Shown piece by piece: positions 1 to 8,732 of a stretch of 38,722 nucleotides of DNA. Source of the stretch: Alphaproteobacteria bacterium 41-28 (GTDB taxonomy: Bacteria; Pseudomonadota; Alphaproteobacteria; UBA9655); the NCBI GenBank assembly GCA_001897795.1, contig MKUL01000069.1, positions 1-38,722 on the forward strand, given 5' to 3'. The translations under genes and the position numbers were made by a program. How positions within the stretch are numbered: the first letter of the stretch is position 1; each line of letters begins with the position of its first letter. The notes beneath the pieces were generated by a model that saw nothing but the letters and a program-made list of their open reading frames with translations, was not told the DNA's origin and ran no database searches.

Positions 1-173
1 TGTAAAAACTATTTTGCTTCCTCTGGATATGTAAACACTTAAATCAAGAATGCTCTAGTTGAAACAACAGGGCAGGATGAAGAAGCCAGCAGAGAGGCAG
101 ATGTACGAGAAGATTAGAGAAAAATTAAATGAGGTTCCTATTGAAGTTCACCGCCACAAAGAAAACTTCTTTG

Positions 174-557
174 TCAGTTCCGTGACAGCATCCCACGGAC
201 CAAAAAAGACAGTCCATAATATTGAAGGTCTTCTTCTTTTGTATTCTTCGTATTTTCGAGCTGTTCTTGATAGGTGCCACCTGTCATGGTATTGGTGAAA
301 TCTACGCAAAGGATATTTTTCTCTTTCGCTCCTTGAATGGCTGTGCGGATCTTATTGGAGTTTCCACTCAAAATGATAAACGGCATGCTTGAAATGGCAG
401 GGTGGGAGGTCGCATTGGCATCAATATAGTCACACAACAGAGTTTTGGTTTCATCAACAATTTGTCCTAGTCCAAACGCCATATGCGCTAGCGCATTCAT
501 CGCGACGCCTGGTTCACAAGATTTATTGATAATTGCAACGAGTTTGTTTTCAAACAT
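174..557 (-). CDS. DUF2000 family protein
   Basis: This 127-residue protein opens with MFENKLVAIINKSCEPGVAM and an ALAHMAFGLG segment, the pattern of the DUF2000 family. That family is small, cytosolic and usually compared with the peptidyl-tRNA hydrolase 2 fold, but no reaction is firmly assigned. The length is normal for the family and no signal peptide is visible. The ATG at 557 fits because the family motif starts at residue 1. It stands alone: the next minus-strand gene upstream, the ATP/ADP translocase, is separated from it by a palindromic repeat. An open frame on the opposite strand over its 3' part is a shadow. The first 173 bases of the window, beyond its stop codon, show no recognisable gene. 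Family membership is fairly secure; function is unknown. Confidence 0.75.
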   Translation of the reverse strand: MFENKLVAIINKSCEPGVAMNALAHMAFGLGQIVDETKTLLCDYIDANATSHPAISSMPFIILSGNSNKIRTAIQGAKEKNILCVDFTNTMTGGTYQEQLENTKNTKEEDLQYYGLSFLVRGMLSRN

Positions 558-616
558 CAGTGATTCCTTTGATGGGGAAAATGCAGTTTAAAAAGTGAAA
601 AGAGGTTCTATTTTTT

Positions 617-703
617 CTGGATTGCTTTGGCTCTTAATGAGCCTCGCAATGACATTCCCCCCATTCGTCTTTGCGAGGGCGTGAAGCGCCCGAAGCAATC
701 CAG
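617..703. repeat. Palindromic intergenic repeat, family A
   Basis: The arms CTGGATTGCTT (617-627) and AAGCAATCCAG (693-703) are exact reverse complements. Inside them CCTCGCAATGAC and GTCTTTGCGAGG also nearly mirror each other, so the element folds into one long hairpin. The same core recurs at 2648-2775 and, collapsed, at 13809-13828. It sits directly downstream of the translocase gene. Confidence 0.8.
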
Positions 704-720
704 TGATCTTAATACACTTC

Positions 721-2259
721 TTAAGCAGCCTTTAATTCGCGCTCTTTTTCAGCCACTTTTTTGTTATACAATTTGCTTAGAGCGCCGGCAGCAAATATCC
801 AGGCAAGAATGACGAGGATCATGATAGAACAAGTATAGGGCGCAATGGTGATTTGCGTTGCCGTTGTTGAGACAGCGACGAGCAAAAATTGTTGTACAAT
901 GGCACCCCCGGACTTCCCTAGACGTCCGCCAATGACGTCAACAGCTGCCTTACCCTTAACCTTCAGCTCTTGGTCCAATGGAATGTAAGACATTTCTTTT
1001 GTGGGGTCGAAGAGCGAATACTTCGTACCTTTACTTAAAATGTTTTGGGTTGCCCCAATCATGACGGCCATGAAGACAGGCGTTGTTCCCATCGCAATGG
1101 TTAGCCAGTCGAGGCTGTCACGGAAGATGACGAAGGTGAAGAAGAGTGCGCCTGTGATTAAAAGAATGATCGGTGTTAAAACAGCACCTGTAAACCATCC
1201 AAAACGGCGGACAATACCCTTACACAGTAAAATCAAAATAATGGTCGCAATTCCCGTAAAGGTTGAGAAATTCCCCATAAAAGCACCATAATCATTTAAA
1301 ACGGGATATTGAAGTTTGAGTTGGCTTTTCCAAGTTACTTCGACAAGGTTAATGGACATTCCATAGCCAAGGACCAAAACAGCGACGAGACCTAAATAAG
1401 GAGAGGAAATTAAGTATTTGAAGCTTTCTACAATCGAGAGCTTTGGCTTATCCTTTTTGGGTTTTTTGCTGGTTTCTGCCTCATCATAATAGAAAGGATC
1501 CGTTAAGACGTACCGATTCATCCACCAATAAATAGCAACAATTGAGAGGCCCGCAACCACAACTGTCCCCATCATGTAGTTGAGGCTAATACCCCAGACA
1601 TCTACTTCAGGGGCATAATTACCACCGATGGATGAAAAATAGGTAACGGTTTGACCGGACAAAATGAGGGCTATATTGCCGAGTAAAGGAAAGAGAGGAT
1701 AAAAGCGTTTGGCTTCCCCCGTGCGGGTAATTTCGTTGGCAAACTGCCAGAATAAAAGAGAGACGACAACACTTCCCCAGAGCTCCGCCATAACATAGAA
1801 GATGGAATAAGACCAAGATCCCCACAAGGCAAAAATGAACCTTAAAGAAGGAACAGATTGCTGTAAGGCTTTAACTGATTCGGCTGTGGGATGGAGGAGT
1901 TCTTTATTAGGGTAAATAAGGAGAGCAAAAAGTCCAAAAAAGATAATGAAGGGAAGGATACATACATAAAACAAATTTTCTTTTGAGAGGATGTTGCTGA
2001 GCTTCGCATACAAGATCACAAAAAGAATGGACGATGGAGTCACACCCCAAAACTTGAGGAAGTTAATGGCTTCCGCACCAGAGGCCCCCACAACTTGGAC
2101 ATCTTTTATATCTCGCACAATTGTATAGATAAATAAAACAAAGAACATCATCATGCCCATAGGCAAGAATTTCTTCATTTCGGAGCCTTGAATAGGCCAA
2201 ATGGCGGCGCGAACCTTTGAAAACTGAGGTTCCTTTTGAGGCATTGCTTGTACGGACAT
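721..2259 (-). CDS. tlc: NTT-family ATP/ADP translocase (nucleotide transport protein)
   Basis: A 512-residue polytopic membrane protein of the Tlc/NTT family, with about twelve hydrophobic segments. It carries the family-like start FFVLFIYTIVRDIKDVQVV after a short cytoplasmic N-terminus, and the inner motif GAEAINFLKFWGV. In Rickettsiales, Chlamydiae and Holosporales these carriers sit in the inner membrane and swap host ATP for bacterial ADP, or import other nucleotides. Which nucleotide this copy carries cannot be told from sequence alone, because these bacteria usually have several paralogues. The length matches the family. The ATG at 2259 gives the normal short N-terminus and the C-terminus is lysine-rich. 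It is monocistronic, with repeats on both sides. This is the strongest single sign of an intracellular lifestyle in the window. Confidence 0.95.
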   Translation of the reverse strand: MSVQAMPQKEPQFSKVRAAIWPIQGSEMKKFLPMGMMMFFVLFIYTIVRDIKDVQVVGASGAEAINFLKFWGVTPSSILFVILYAKLSNILSKENLFYVCILPFIIFFGLFALLIYPNKELLHPTAESVKALQQSVPSLRFIFALWGSWSYSIFYVMAELWGSVVVSLLFWQFANEITRTGEAKRFYPLFPLLGNIALILSGQTVTYFSSIGGNYAPEVDVWGISLNYMMGTVVVAGLSIVAIYWWMNRYVLTDPFYYDEAETSKKPKKDKPKLSIVESFKYLISSPYLGLVAVLVLGYGMSINLVEVTWKSQLKLQYPVLNDYGAFMGNFSTFTGIATIILILLCKGIVRRFGWFTGAVLTPIILLITGALFFTFVIFRDSLDWLTIAMGTTPVFMAVMIGATQNILSKGTKYSLFDPTKEMSYIPLDQELKVKGKAAVDVIGGRLGKSGGAIVQQFLLVAVSTTATQITIAPYTCSIMILVILAWIFAAGALSKLYNKKVAEKERELKAA

Positions 2260-2647
2260 TGTGATCTTACCCTTTTATGTTGCCTTTTTAGTATCGGCAT
2301 AATGACTAAAAAAATCTAAATATAACTAAAAGCAGTTTTAAGTGAATCCACCAAAAACTGCCACGCTATTACCACCATTTTCTTTTGTTGTCAAACAGGG
2401 ATTTTGTCATAACTGGTATGAGCTGAGTGCATAGAATAGGGCTTATCTCCTTAATTTTTCGACTTTTATTAGGTTTGACGCATCTTTCAAAAGCATATAT
2501 GGATCCATCTTTATTAAAGGGGATCCAGATGAGGTGTTTTTTTATTCGTAATCCCTTCGACTTCACGATTTCTTTTTCTTTTCGCCTCGATCCATTCACG
2601 GAAAGGCTAAGTATAATAAATTTTAGAAAATTACAATAAATAAATGG

Positions 2648-2775
2648 CAATGACGATTCCACTACTCTGTCATTGCGAAGCCACAAAGTAGCTGAAGCAA
2701 TCCATTCTTTTACTGTTTTTCTGGATTGCTTCGGGCTATAGCCCTCGCAATGATGGAGTGGGAGAATCGTCATTG
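2648..2775. repeat. Composite of two inverted family A repeats
   Basis: The outer arms CAATGACGATTC (2648-2659) and GAATCGTCATTG (2764-2775) are perfect inverted repeats. Inside, the segment 2669-2703 is a diverged reverse complement of 2722-2753 (TGGATTGCTTCGGGCTATAG and onward). The whole is two family A units placed head to head. It lies between the divergent tlc and nnr genes, so any promoter there must lie beside it. It shows no coding potential. Confidence 0.75.
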
Positions 2776-2854
2776 TTAAAGGATTAACATAAAATTATTT
2801 TCTTTAGGTTAAAGTCAATTCTATAATAGGTACACGGTTTTTAAGGATTGAATC

Positions 2855-4288
2855 ATGAAAAATGAGCTTTTAACATCAGAACAGCTAAAAGCAACTGAAG
2901 AGGCTGCGATTGCGGATGGAATTTCTGAAGAGAACCTGCAGGAACGTGCGGGCAAAGCCGTCGTTGATGTCATCCTCAAACATTTTTCTCCTTGTCCTAC
3001 AGTCGTTTTTTGTGGTCCTGGTAAGAATGGAGGGGATGGGAAGATTGTCGCTCGACTTTTGGAAGAGAAGGACTGGCCGGTTACAGTTATAACCCACAAA
3101 GATCATCTCTCACAGGAGGCGCTGAAACAATTATTAAGTGACGCAGAACTCATTGTCGATGGCCTGCTGGGGACAGGTCTTTCCAAACCCTTAGAAGGGA
3201 ATATTTTAAAGTTTGTGGAATTCATAAATGCCTCAGGAAAACCAGTTGTGTCTATTGATTTTCCGACGGGGATAGATACAGATTCAGGGGCTTGCTGGGG
3301 GAATGCCGTTCAAGCGACCTATACAGTAACTTTTTTCAGAGCACGTCCTGGGCATTATCTTCTTCCGGGTCGCATATATACGGGAAAACTTTATGTCAAA
3401 GACATTGGACTACCTGACCAGTTGCTCCCTTCGATAACCTATTATGCCAATAGTCCTTCTTTATGGGGGAAATTTCTAAAAGGTCCTCAACCCCTTGATC
3501 ATAAATATACACGTGGCGCGTGTCTTGTCGTTGGAAATGGCTGCATGCCGGGTGCCGTAAGACTGGCATCCCTTGCGGCCAGACGGGTGGGAGCTGGGCT
3601 TGTCCGTCTGATGTGCAAAGTCGATGAATACCCTATTTTCGCAACGATTGCCTGGGGTGAAATTGTTACTCCCGTGGCGGCTGCTCAGGAATTTTTAGAT
3701 TGGACCATGAATGCACGTTTTAATGCTTTGTTATGGGGGACGGGAGCTTTGCCTCAGGAATCAACCCGAGAACAAGCCCTTCTGCTTCTTTCCTCAAAAA
3801 AACCTTGTGTTTTGGATGGAGGGGCTCTTTCCAGTTTTGAAGGAAGGACCGCTGATCTTACGAGTCATCTCCATGAAAATGTGATTCTAACCCCTCACGA
3901 AGGCGAGTTTCAAAGGTTGTTCCCTCATCTCGCTTTTTTAAAGAACAAAGCTGAAAAGGCCCAAAAAGCTGCCATTGAAGCAGGAGCCGTAATGGTTCTC
4001 AAAGGCTATGACACAATTATTGCTTCCCCTCAGGGTGAGCTCATCATTAATGCGAACGCTCCGGCTACGCTTGCCACCGCTGGTACGGGGGATGTGCTTG
4101 CGGGATTGATGGTGGGTCTTTTGGCTCAATGTCTTCCTCCCTTTCAAGCCGCGGCAGCTGGAGTTTGGATTCATGGAGAAGCCGCAAGTCGCAGAGGGCA
4201 GGGTCTTATTGCAGAAGACTTACCGGGAGAAATTCCAGCTGTTCTTCAACTCTTACACGCACTCCTTGAAACACCATTAGGTGAGTAG
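2855..4288 (+). CDS. nnr: Bifunctional NAD(P)H-hydrate epimerase / ADP-dependent NAD(P)H-hydrate dehydratase
   Basis: This 477-residue fusion repairs hydrated NAD(P)H in the cytosol. The N-terminal YjeF_N domain (about 1-205) epimerises R- and S-NAD(P)HX and shows PGKNGGDG at 55-62 and DFPTGIDTDSG near 135-145. The C-terminal carbohydrate-kinase-like domain (about 215-470) dehydrates S-NAD(P)HX using ADP. It shows the glycine-rich GNGCMPGAVRLA (228-239), LTPHEGEF (345-352) and GTGDVLAG (410-417), whose Asp is the expected catalytic residue. Length and domain order match E. coli YjeF (Nnr). The ATG at 2855 starts just before the first conserved helix. Its stop codon lies inside a 12-base stretch identical to the end of repeat family B, so the last few residues may have been altered by a repeat insertion. 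The gene appears monocistronic. Confidence 0.93.
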   Translation: MKNELLTSEQLKATEEAAIADGISEENLQERAGKAVVDVILKHFSPCPTVVFCGPGKNGGDGKIVARLLEEKDWPVTVITHKDHLSQEALKQLLSDAELIVDGLLGTGLSKPLEGNILKFVEFINASGKPVVSIDFPTGIDTDSGACWGNAVQATYTVTFFRARPGHYLLPGRIYTGKLYVKDIGLPDQLLPSITYYANSPSLWGKFLKGPQPLDHKYTRGACLVVGNGCMPGAVRLASLAARRVGAGLVRLMCKVDEYPIFATIAWGEIVTPVAAAQEFLDWTMNARFNALLWGTGALPQESTREQALLLLSSKKPCVLDGGALSSFEGRTADLTSHLHENVILTPHEGEFQRLFPHLAFLKNKAEKAQKAAIEAGAVMVLKGYDTIIASPQGELIINANAPATLATAGTGDVLAGLMVGLLAQCLPPFQAAAAGVWIHGEAASRRGQGLIAEDLPGEIPAVLQLLHALLETPLGE

Positions 4289-4394
4289 TTACGGTCTTTT
4301 TTTACTTTTGCTGATTTTCCATAATTTAAATTTGACCAAAAACGACTTCGAAAATGTGTTGACAATAAACTAATTCTTTGGCAAAAATGAGATA

Positions 4395-4429
4395 ACTAAT
4401 TTTATCATATTAGATATGATAAAATTAGT
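4395..4429. promoter_or_regulatory. Perfect inverted repeat, possible operator
   Basis: The 16-base arms ACTAATTTTATCATAT (4395-4410) and ATATGATAAAATTAGT (4414-4429) mirror each other exactly around TAG. The site is 30 bases upstream of the start of a gene with an HTH-like N-terminus. No T-run follows on the plus strand, so a terminator for nnr is less likely than an operator. The inner TATCATAT/ATATGATA core is shared with the palindrome at 22210-22241. Confidence 0.5.
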
Positions 4430-4459
4430 AACCTTTCAAAAATCAGGAGGCAAATGTGT

Positions 4460-5158
4460 ATGACAACGATAAAGATGCGCTGGAAGGACTGGGAGAATAC
4501 ATGTATTAGGAAAGCGTTTGAACAAAAGATCCAACTTAAGGTGATTGCTGCAGCTTTAGGAAGAACCGTAGATTCTGTAAGTAAGAAGATTAAAAAGCTT
4601 GAGTTACGAGAGGAAACCTCAAAACGAGGACGTTTAAAAGGAGACAAGGACTCAAGAGCACGGGTCGAAAGAATCCCTCAGGATCTGGCAAAAATGGGGA
4701 AAATTCTTAAAACGTATTCCCCCATAAAAGTCTCTCTAAAAGGACTATTTATTTTAAAAAATGGATATTGGATATTAGGGAATTCCCTCCCGCAAGGTCT
4801 TGAGAAGGGAGAATTCCAGGGGGGTCTATCCCAAGAAAATGTTTCTTTTTCTCTTTCCTTCCCTCTGGATTATATCCTTTCAAAGGAACCTTCTCCTCAG
4901 AAGATAAAAAGAAAAAGAACTTTTGAAAATCCTGTCTATGTATCTTTACCACATGTGGAACAATGGGCAGTTTCCGAAGGATTTTATAAAGTCGAAAGTG
5001 ATTTACAACGGCGTGGCCTTTTCTATTGGAAGGAAGGGCGGTATTTTTCAAGAGCTCAGTTACTGATTTATGTCAATCGGATAAGGCTTGATAGGAAGTT
5101 GCAACCACTGGCTTTTTATGAGGAAGAAGATCTATATGCTGGGTCTCAAGCTTACTAG
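4460..5158 (+). CDS. Hypothetical protein with N-terminal HTH/Myb-like segment
   Basis: I do not recognise the family. The protein is 232 residues from the ATG at 4460. That start is preferred over the ATG at 4454 because AGGAGG at 4445-4450 lies nine bases upstream of 4460 but only three from 4454. The first 45 residues (WKDWENTCIRKAFEQKI, then VIAAALGRTVDSVSKKIKKL) look like a small helix-turn-helix that counts on a charged first helix, as in SANT/Myb-like or GcrA-like heads. The rest is basic and has no motif I know. A perfect inverted repeat 30 bases upstream suggests autoregulation; this is inference. The gene is convergent with the HAD gene that follows. Confidence 0.6.
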   Translation: MTTIKMRWKDWENTCIRKAFEQKIQLKVIAAALGRTVDSVSKKIKKLELREETSKRGRLKGDKDSRARVERIPQDLAKMGKILKTYSPIKVSLKGLFILKNGYWILGNSLPQGLEKGEFQGGLSQENVSFSLSFPLDYILSKEPSPQKIKRKRTFENPVYVSLPHVEQWAVSEGFYKVESDLQRRGLFYWKEGRYFSRAQLLIYVNRIRLDRKLQPLAFYEEEDLYAGSQAY

Positions 5159-5171
5159 ATGTGGGTAAGGC

Positions 5172-5744
5172 TCAAAACGGGGTTTTTTCTTGCGGAAAAC
5201 AATGGATGTGTTCAGGTTTTTTTAGGACAAGTACGCGTTTGAGGACCCCTCTTTTGGGATGGACGACAAGGGCTTTGCGAGCAACTTGCCAAACAGGGAT
5301 GTCGTTATGAGAATCCCCTGCATAGTCAAAGCCATAAACGCCAAACCTTTTGAGAAGTGCTTGTTGTTTCCGAGGACCCGTCATATTGATGTGCCCATTG
5401 CTTCCGATGACGTCTTGAAAAATGCCAAGATGTTCCGCAATTTTTTGGGCCATCCTTTGATCAGTTCCTGTTGCAAGGATCAAAGGCCGTCCCTTCTGAG
5501 CCTCATCTTTGGCAAAGGTTAAAAGTTCAAGGTTGTACGAGAGGTGGTGAGGGGAGAGGTTAATATGATCTGTGAGACGGGCTTTGGCAAAGGCTCTACC
5601 CTTGATAAACCAATAAGGGACAAGGAACAGAAGCCATGGTTTTTTGATGATGAGAAGGGTCATCATTTCATGGCATGTATCTGTTCGAATCAGCGTTCCA
5701 TCTAAATCGAGAACAAGGGGGAGAGACGAGGGAGTTAGCAACAC
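5172..5744 (-). CDS. HAD-family phosphatase, like the HAD half of UbiA-fused prenyltransferases
   Basis: A 190-residue HAD hydrolase. Motif I is DLDGTL (nucleophile D13, acid D15), motif II is ATGT around T92, a lysine follows near 126, and motif IV is GDSHND (D144, D148). The pattern, including IRTDTCHEMM and the GFDYAGDSHNDIPVW run, resembles the HAD domain that in many alphaproteobacteria precedes a UbiA prenyltransferase domain. That membrane half is missing here: the protein stops after the HAD domain and the downstream sequence is another gene on the opposite strand. It overlaps the MerC-like gene by ten bases, so the two are probably translationally coupled. Being a phosphatase is well supported; its substrate is unknown. 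Confidence 0.8.
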   Translation of the reverse strand: MLLTPSSLPLVLDLDGTLIRTDTCHEMMTLLIIKKPWLLFLVPYWFIKGRAFAKARLTDHINLSPHHLSYNLELLTFAKDEAQKGRPLILATGTDQRMAQKIAEHLGIFQDVIGSNGHINMTGPRKQQALLKRFGVYGFDYAGDSHNDIPVWQVARKALVVHPKRGVLKRVLVLKKPEHIHCFPQEKTPF

Positions 5745-6115
5745 CCCTGCCCCTCATGGACGAGTGATTTCTTGCTCCAAATAACACTTCCCAGGAAAAG
5801 AGCAAGGCAGGCATAAAGAATATATTCGTATCCAAAAAAGGCGGATGTTCCCATTCCAAGTCCAGCGCCGAGGGCAAATTTAAAAGGTGTCCATTTGGCA
5901 TGGTGTTTATAAATTTGATAAGCCATAAACCCTAAGGTCATGAGACCAAACACGACCATCATGGGAAAAAAAAATTCATGATAAGCAGAGAGTTCAATTC
6001 CGATAAGGCTTAAGAGGCCTGCATAGATAGGAAGGCACATAGGACATGCCGCGCATGACAAAAGAGAGACAACAACGGTACCTGTACCACTGAAAACACC
6101 ACCCCATCGCTTCAT
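5735..6115 (-). CDS. Small four-helix membrane protein, MerC-like
   Basis: A 126-residue protein with about four hydrophobic stretches and a cysteine motif, CAACPMC, in the first helix, followed by LPIYAGLLSLIG. Helix number, size and the CxxC in helix one resemble the MerC family of mercuric-ion transport proteins. However, no merA, merR or other mer gene is nearby, so a role in metal or thiol chemistry at the inner membrane is only a guess. The C-terminus GQGCC carries two more cysteines. Its stop codon lies ten bases inside the start of the HAD gene, which indicates one operon. A promoter should lie in 6116-6222. Confidence 0.65.
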   Translation of the reverse strand: MKRWGGVFSGTGTVVVSLLSCAACPMCLPIYAGLLSLIGIELSAYHEFFFPMMVVFGLMTLGFMAYQIYKHHAKWTPFKFALGAGLGMGTSAFFGYEYILYACLALFLGSVIWSKKSLVHEGQGCC

Positions 6116-6222
6116 CTTAAGCGTCCTTTAGTCATCATGAATCATAATCTTAATTTAGGGAGTTCTTTCCCTTATTTCAAGGGGGATGTGAGATTTGCAA
6201 GTTAATATATGTAGTGTATGAG

Positions 6223-6260
6223 AGATCTGATGGTATGGCCAGACCCAAACCATCAGATCT
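6223..6260. terminator. Strong 12-bp hairpin downstream of a minus-strand gene
   Basis: AGATCTGATGGT (6223-6234) and ACCATCAGATCT (6249-6260) form a perfect stem with a 14-base loop. It sits 12 bases beyond the stop of the secreted hypothetical at 6273-6842. No clear T-run follows on the minus strand, so it may stabilise the mRNA 3' end rather than act as a classical rho-independent terminator. Confidence 0.5.
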
Positions 6261-6272
6261 AGATTAAGTTTT

Positions 6273-6842
6273 TTAAATTTTAGATAACTTCCAACCCTTT
6301 GACTTTTCCTGAACTTCACTACGTTCGCCTTCAGGACACATATAACTAATTAATTCTAAATGATATTTCTTATCCATGCATTTTGCTATGGCTTTGCCAA
6401 ACGGGCTTGTTTTGAGGCCTTCATTTGATTGCACGAGCGCATAAACATACCCAACGGCTGCATACCGTCTTTGATATTTTTCTTCGGGAGCATTTACAAG
6501 AGGATTTGGATGGTAGCCAAAGCCTTGAAGTATGACGTCCATATAATCCTTATCCACATGATTTTTATTAAAATCTTCAACTTTAATGGCACCGTGAAAA
6601 CCAGTTTCCAAAAAATCTCTAAAAGCTGCGTCATATTTTTCTTTTTTGAGATTATTCAAAGCAGCGTTATATGTTTCCTCTTCTTTCTTATTACTGTTCT
6701 CCATTGAAAAGCTTTTTGGTGGCACTTTGACTTCCTCGCAACAAGAAGTGTCATCATTCATAGCGTGAACAGGGCTATGGATGCTTAGAAAAAGTGGGAA
6801 AGCAAAAGCTGTGATTTTATAAAAAGTATATTTTTTTAACAT
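6273..6842 (-). CDS. Hypothetical exported protein
   Basis: A 189-residue protein of unknown family. The first 28 residues form a Sec signal peptide: basic MLKKYTFYK, a hydrophobic core, then SPVHA with cleavage likely before MNDD. The mature part is charged and mostly helical, with a possible tetratricopeptide-like stretch (NLKKEKYDAAFRDFLETG, residues about 64-81). It has few cysteines: CC near the mature N-terminus and two further along. A purine-rich AGGAGATTTC sits upstream of the ATG at 6842. It has its own spacer on both sides and ends just before a hairpin. It is likely periplasmic or secreted. Nothing links it to its neighbours. Confidence 0.65.
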   Translation of the reverse strand: MLKKYTFYKITAFAFPLFLSIHSPVHAMNDDTSCCEEVKVPPKSFSMENSNKKEEETYNAALNNLKKEKYDAAFRDFLETGFHGAIKVEDFNKNHVDKDYMDVILQGFGYHPNPLVNAPEEKYQRRYAAVGYVYALVQSNEGLKTSPFGKAIAKCMDKKYHLELISYMCPEGERSEVQEKSKGWKLSKI

Positions 6843-7036
6843 TGAAATCTCCTCACTCAGTTAAATATTATGTTACAACTGTAAGACCTTTTCAAAAACA
6901 AGCTGAAAAGGTTGACGAGGAGAGATTATCATTGGCTTGAAATAAAGTCGATAGATCACTTGAAAATTCAGAAACCCTTTGACGTTTTGAATGGCATTGA
7001 TCAAAATGAACTCGAATTCTGAATCTAGGACTACCT

Positions 7037-8308
7037 ATGCTACCCCTTGCCTCAACCCTTCCTGAATATACGGTCACTGAACTATCTCTTGCTTTAAAAA
7101 AAACGGTGGAAACAGGCTTTTCTCGTGTTCGGGTAAAGGGAGAGATTTCAGGACTCAAACGTCACACTTCTGGACATGTGTATTTTGCCCTTAAAGATCA
7201 AGACTCTGTATTGGACGCCGTGTGTTGGCGGGGAAGTTTTCAAGGACTTTCCTTGACCCCTCAAGAAGGGATGGAAGTCATTGCTATAGGGAGGCTTACA
7301 ACATACCCAGGACGGTCTAAATATCAAATTGTGGTTGAAGGAATGGAGCTGGCAGGCGAGGGGGCTCTTTTAAAGCTTTTGGAAGAACGCAAACGAAAAT
7401 TGGGTGCAGAGGGGCTTTTTGACGAGGCACGAAAGAAACAACTTCCCTTTCTTCCTCAGCTTATCGGAATTGTCACCTCTCCCACGGGAGCCGTCATCCA
7501 GGATATGCTCCATCGTTTAGCGGATCGCTTCCCGGTTTCTGTTCTTTTATGGCCCGTTGCCGTTCAAGGAGAAGGAGCTGCTGCTCAAATTGCTGCAGCT
7601 GTGAAAGGTTTTAATACTCTTCCGACAAAGCCTGATGTTCTTATCGTTGCGCGGGGAGGAGGGAGCCTGGAAGATTTGTGGGCTTTCAATGAAGAATGTG
7701 TTGTGAGGGCGGTTGCTGCAAGTCAGATTCCCGTCATTACGGCTGTGGGCCATGAAACAGATGTGACACTTGTCGATTTTGCAGCTGATAAACGGGCGCC
7801 TACACCTACGGCTGCTGCTGAATTTGCGGTGCCTGTGAGGTCTCAGCTTGCTCAAACTCTTCTTCAGTATGGATCCCAGCTTTCAACGCGTTTTGAACAT
7901 ATGCTCGTCCTTTACGAGAGCCGTCTTGAAGCTTTGAGGAGAGGGTTACCTCCCCTAGGAACTTGGTTGGATGAAAATATGCAAAAGCTTGATGAGTTGT
8001 TTGAACGTTTGATCAATGCTGAAAGACGGTTTATTGAGCAGCGAGGTGTGACTCTTGATCATTTGATCCAGCGTCTTACGCCTGCTCTCGTACATATTTT
8101 ACAGAAAGGCGAACACCGTTTTGAAGCGCTTGCACAACTTTTAGAAAGCTATTCTTATACGCGCACTTTGGAGCGTGGTTTTACCTTTATCACAACTCTC
8201 GATCAACATTTGATTCCAGCCCGATCGAAAACAGCTCTCCATCAAAAGATTCAGATTCATTTTTACGATGGGGTTGCTAAGGCTGAAATTATAGATTCTG
8301 AATTGTAA
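7037..8308 (+). CDS. xseA: Exodeoxyribonuclease VII large subunit
   Basis: A 423-residue XseA. The first ~105 residues form the OB-fold nucleic-acid-binding domain ([20 protein letters not shown]). The catalytic domain follows, with [31 protein letters not shown] and [18 protein letters not shown], all diagnostic. The subunit joins several small XseB subunits to make a cytosolic nuclease that degrades single-stranded DNA from both ends in mismatch and recombinational repair; xseB is not in this window. The length is a little below the roughly 450 residues of E. coli, mainly in the helical C-terminal stalk. An AGGA lies upstream of the ATG at 7037. It is followed after about 110 bases by ihfA. 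Confidence 0.95.
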   Translation: MLPLASTLPEYTVTELSLALKKTVETGFSRVRVKGEISGLKRHTSGHVYFALKDQDSVLDAVCWRGSFQGLSLTPQEGMEVIAIGRLTTYPGRSKYQIVVEGMELAGEGALLKLLEERKRKLGAEGLFDEARKKQLPFLPQLIGIVTSPTGAVIQDMLHRLADRFPVSVLLWPVAVQGEGAAAQIAAAVKGFNTLPTKPDVLIVARGGGSLEDLWAFNEECVVRAVAASQIPVITAVGHETDVTLVDFAADKRAPTPTAAAEFAVPVRSQLAQTLLQYGSQLSTRFEHMLVLYESRLEALRRGLPPLGTWLDENMQKLDELFERLINAERRFIEQRGVTLDHLIQRLTPALVHILQKGEHRFEALAQLLESYSYTRTLERGFTFITTLDQHLIPARSKTALHQKIQIHFYDGVAKAEIIDSEL

Positions 8309-8417
8309 CTGACGTGGAGAAAGGGGGGGTCATTTCGAATAATTTAAGGCTATGACTTTTTGCAATTTTTTGGTATTCTATTTCTAGAAATTAAAAAAAA
8401 ATGAAAAGGGGATAATC

Positions 8418-8720
8418 ATGACAACGACAACCCTCACACGTGCAGATATTATTGATAGCCTTGTTCGAGAGACAGATTTGCCGCGCCATCAGGCAACAGA
8501 CTTTTTGGAAACCGCTCTTAAAAGCATGATGGTTTCGCTAACAGATACAGGCCTCGTTAAAATTTCTTCTTTTGGATCCTTTAACGTCCGCCAGAAATCT
8601 AAGCGTGTTGGCCGCAATCCCAAAACTGGGAAGGAAGCTGTCATTACGCCGCGGCGTGTTCTTTCTTTTAAACCGTCTCAATACCTTCGGGAAAAGGTTC
8701 AACGGCGGAAAAATTCATAG
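8418..8720 (+). CDS. ihfA: Integration host factor subunit alpha
   Basis: A 100-residue member of the HU/IHF family. It has the helical N-terminal body starting LTRADIIDSLVRETDLPR and the beta arm with SSFGSFNVRQK and GRNPKTG, whose tip proline intercalates into DNA. It ends with the helix FKPSQYLREKV. The N-terminal extension and arm sequence fit IHF-alpha better than HU. As a heterodimer with IHF-beta, which is elsewhere, it bends DNA sharply in recombination, replication and transcription. GGGGAT lies upstream of the ATG at 8418. A gene for an exported protein follows after 12 bases and may be cotranscribed. Confidence 0.92.
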   Translation: MTTTTLTRADIIDSLVRETDLPRHQATDFLETALKSMMVSLTDTGLVKISSFGSFNVRQKSKRVGRNPKTGKEAVITPRRVLSFKPSQYLREKVQRRKNS

Positions 8721-8732
8721 AGGAGAATAAGA

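Noticed and set aside
59..298. Plus-strand open frame of 79 codons near the left edge
   Set aside because: Its 3' half runs antisense through the DUF2000 gene, the start is a TTG, and the product matches no family I know.
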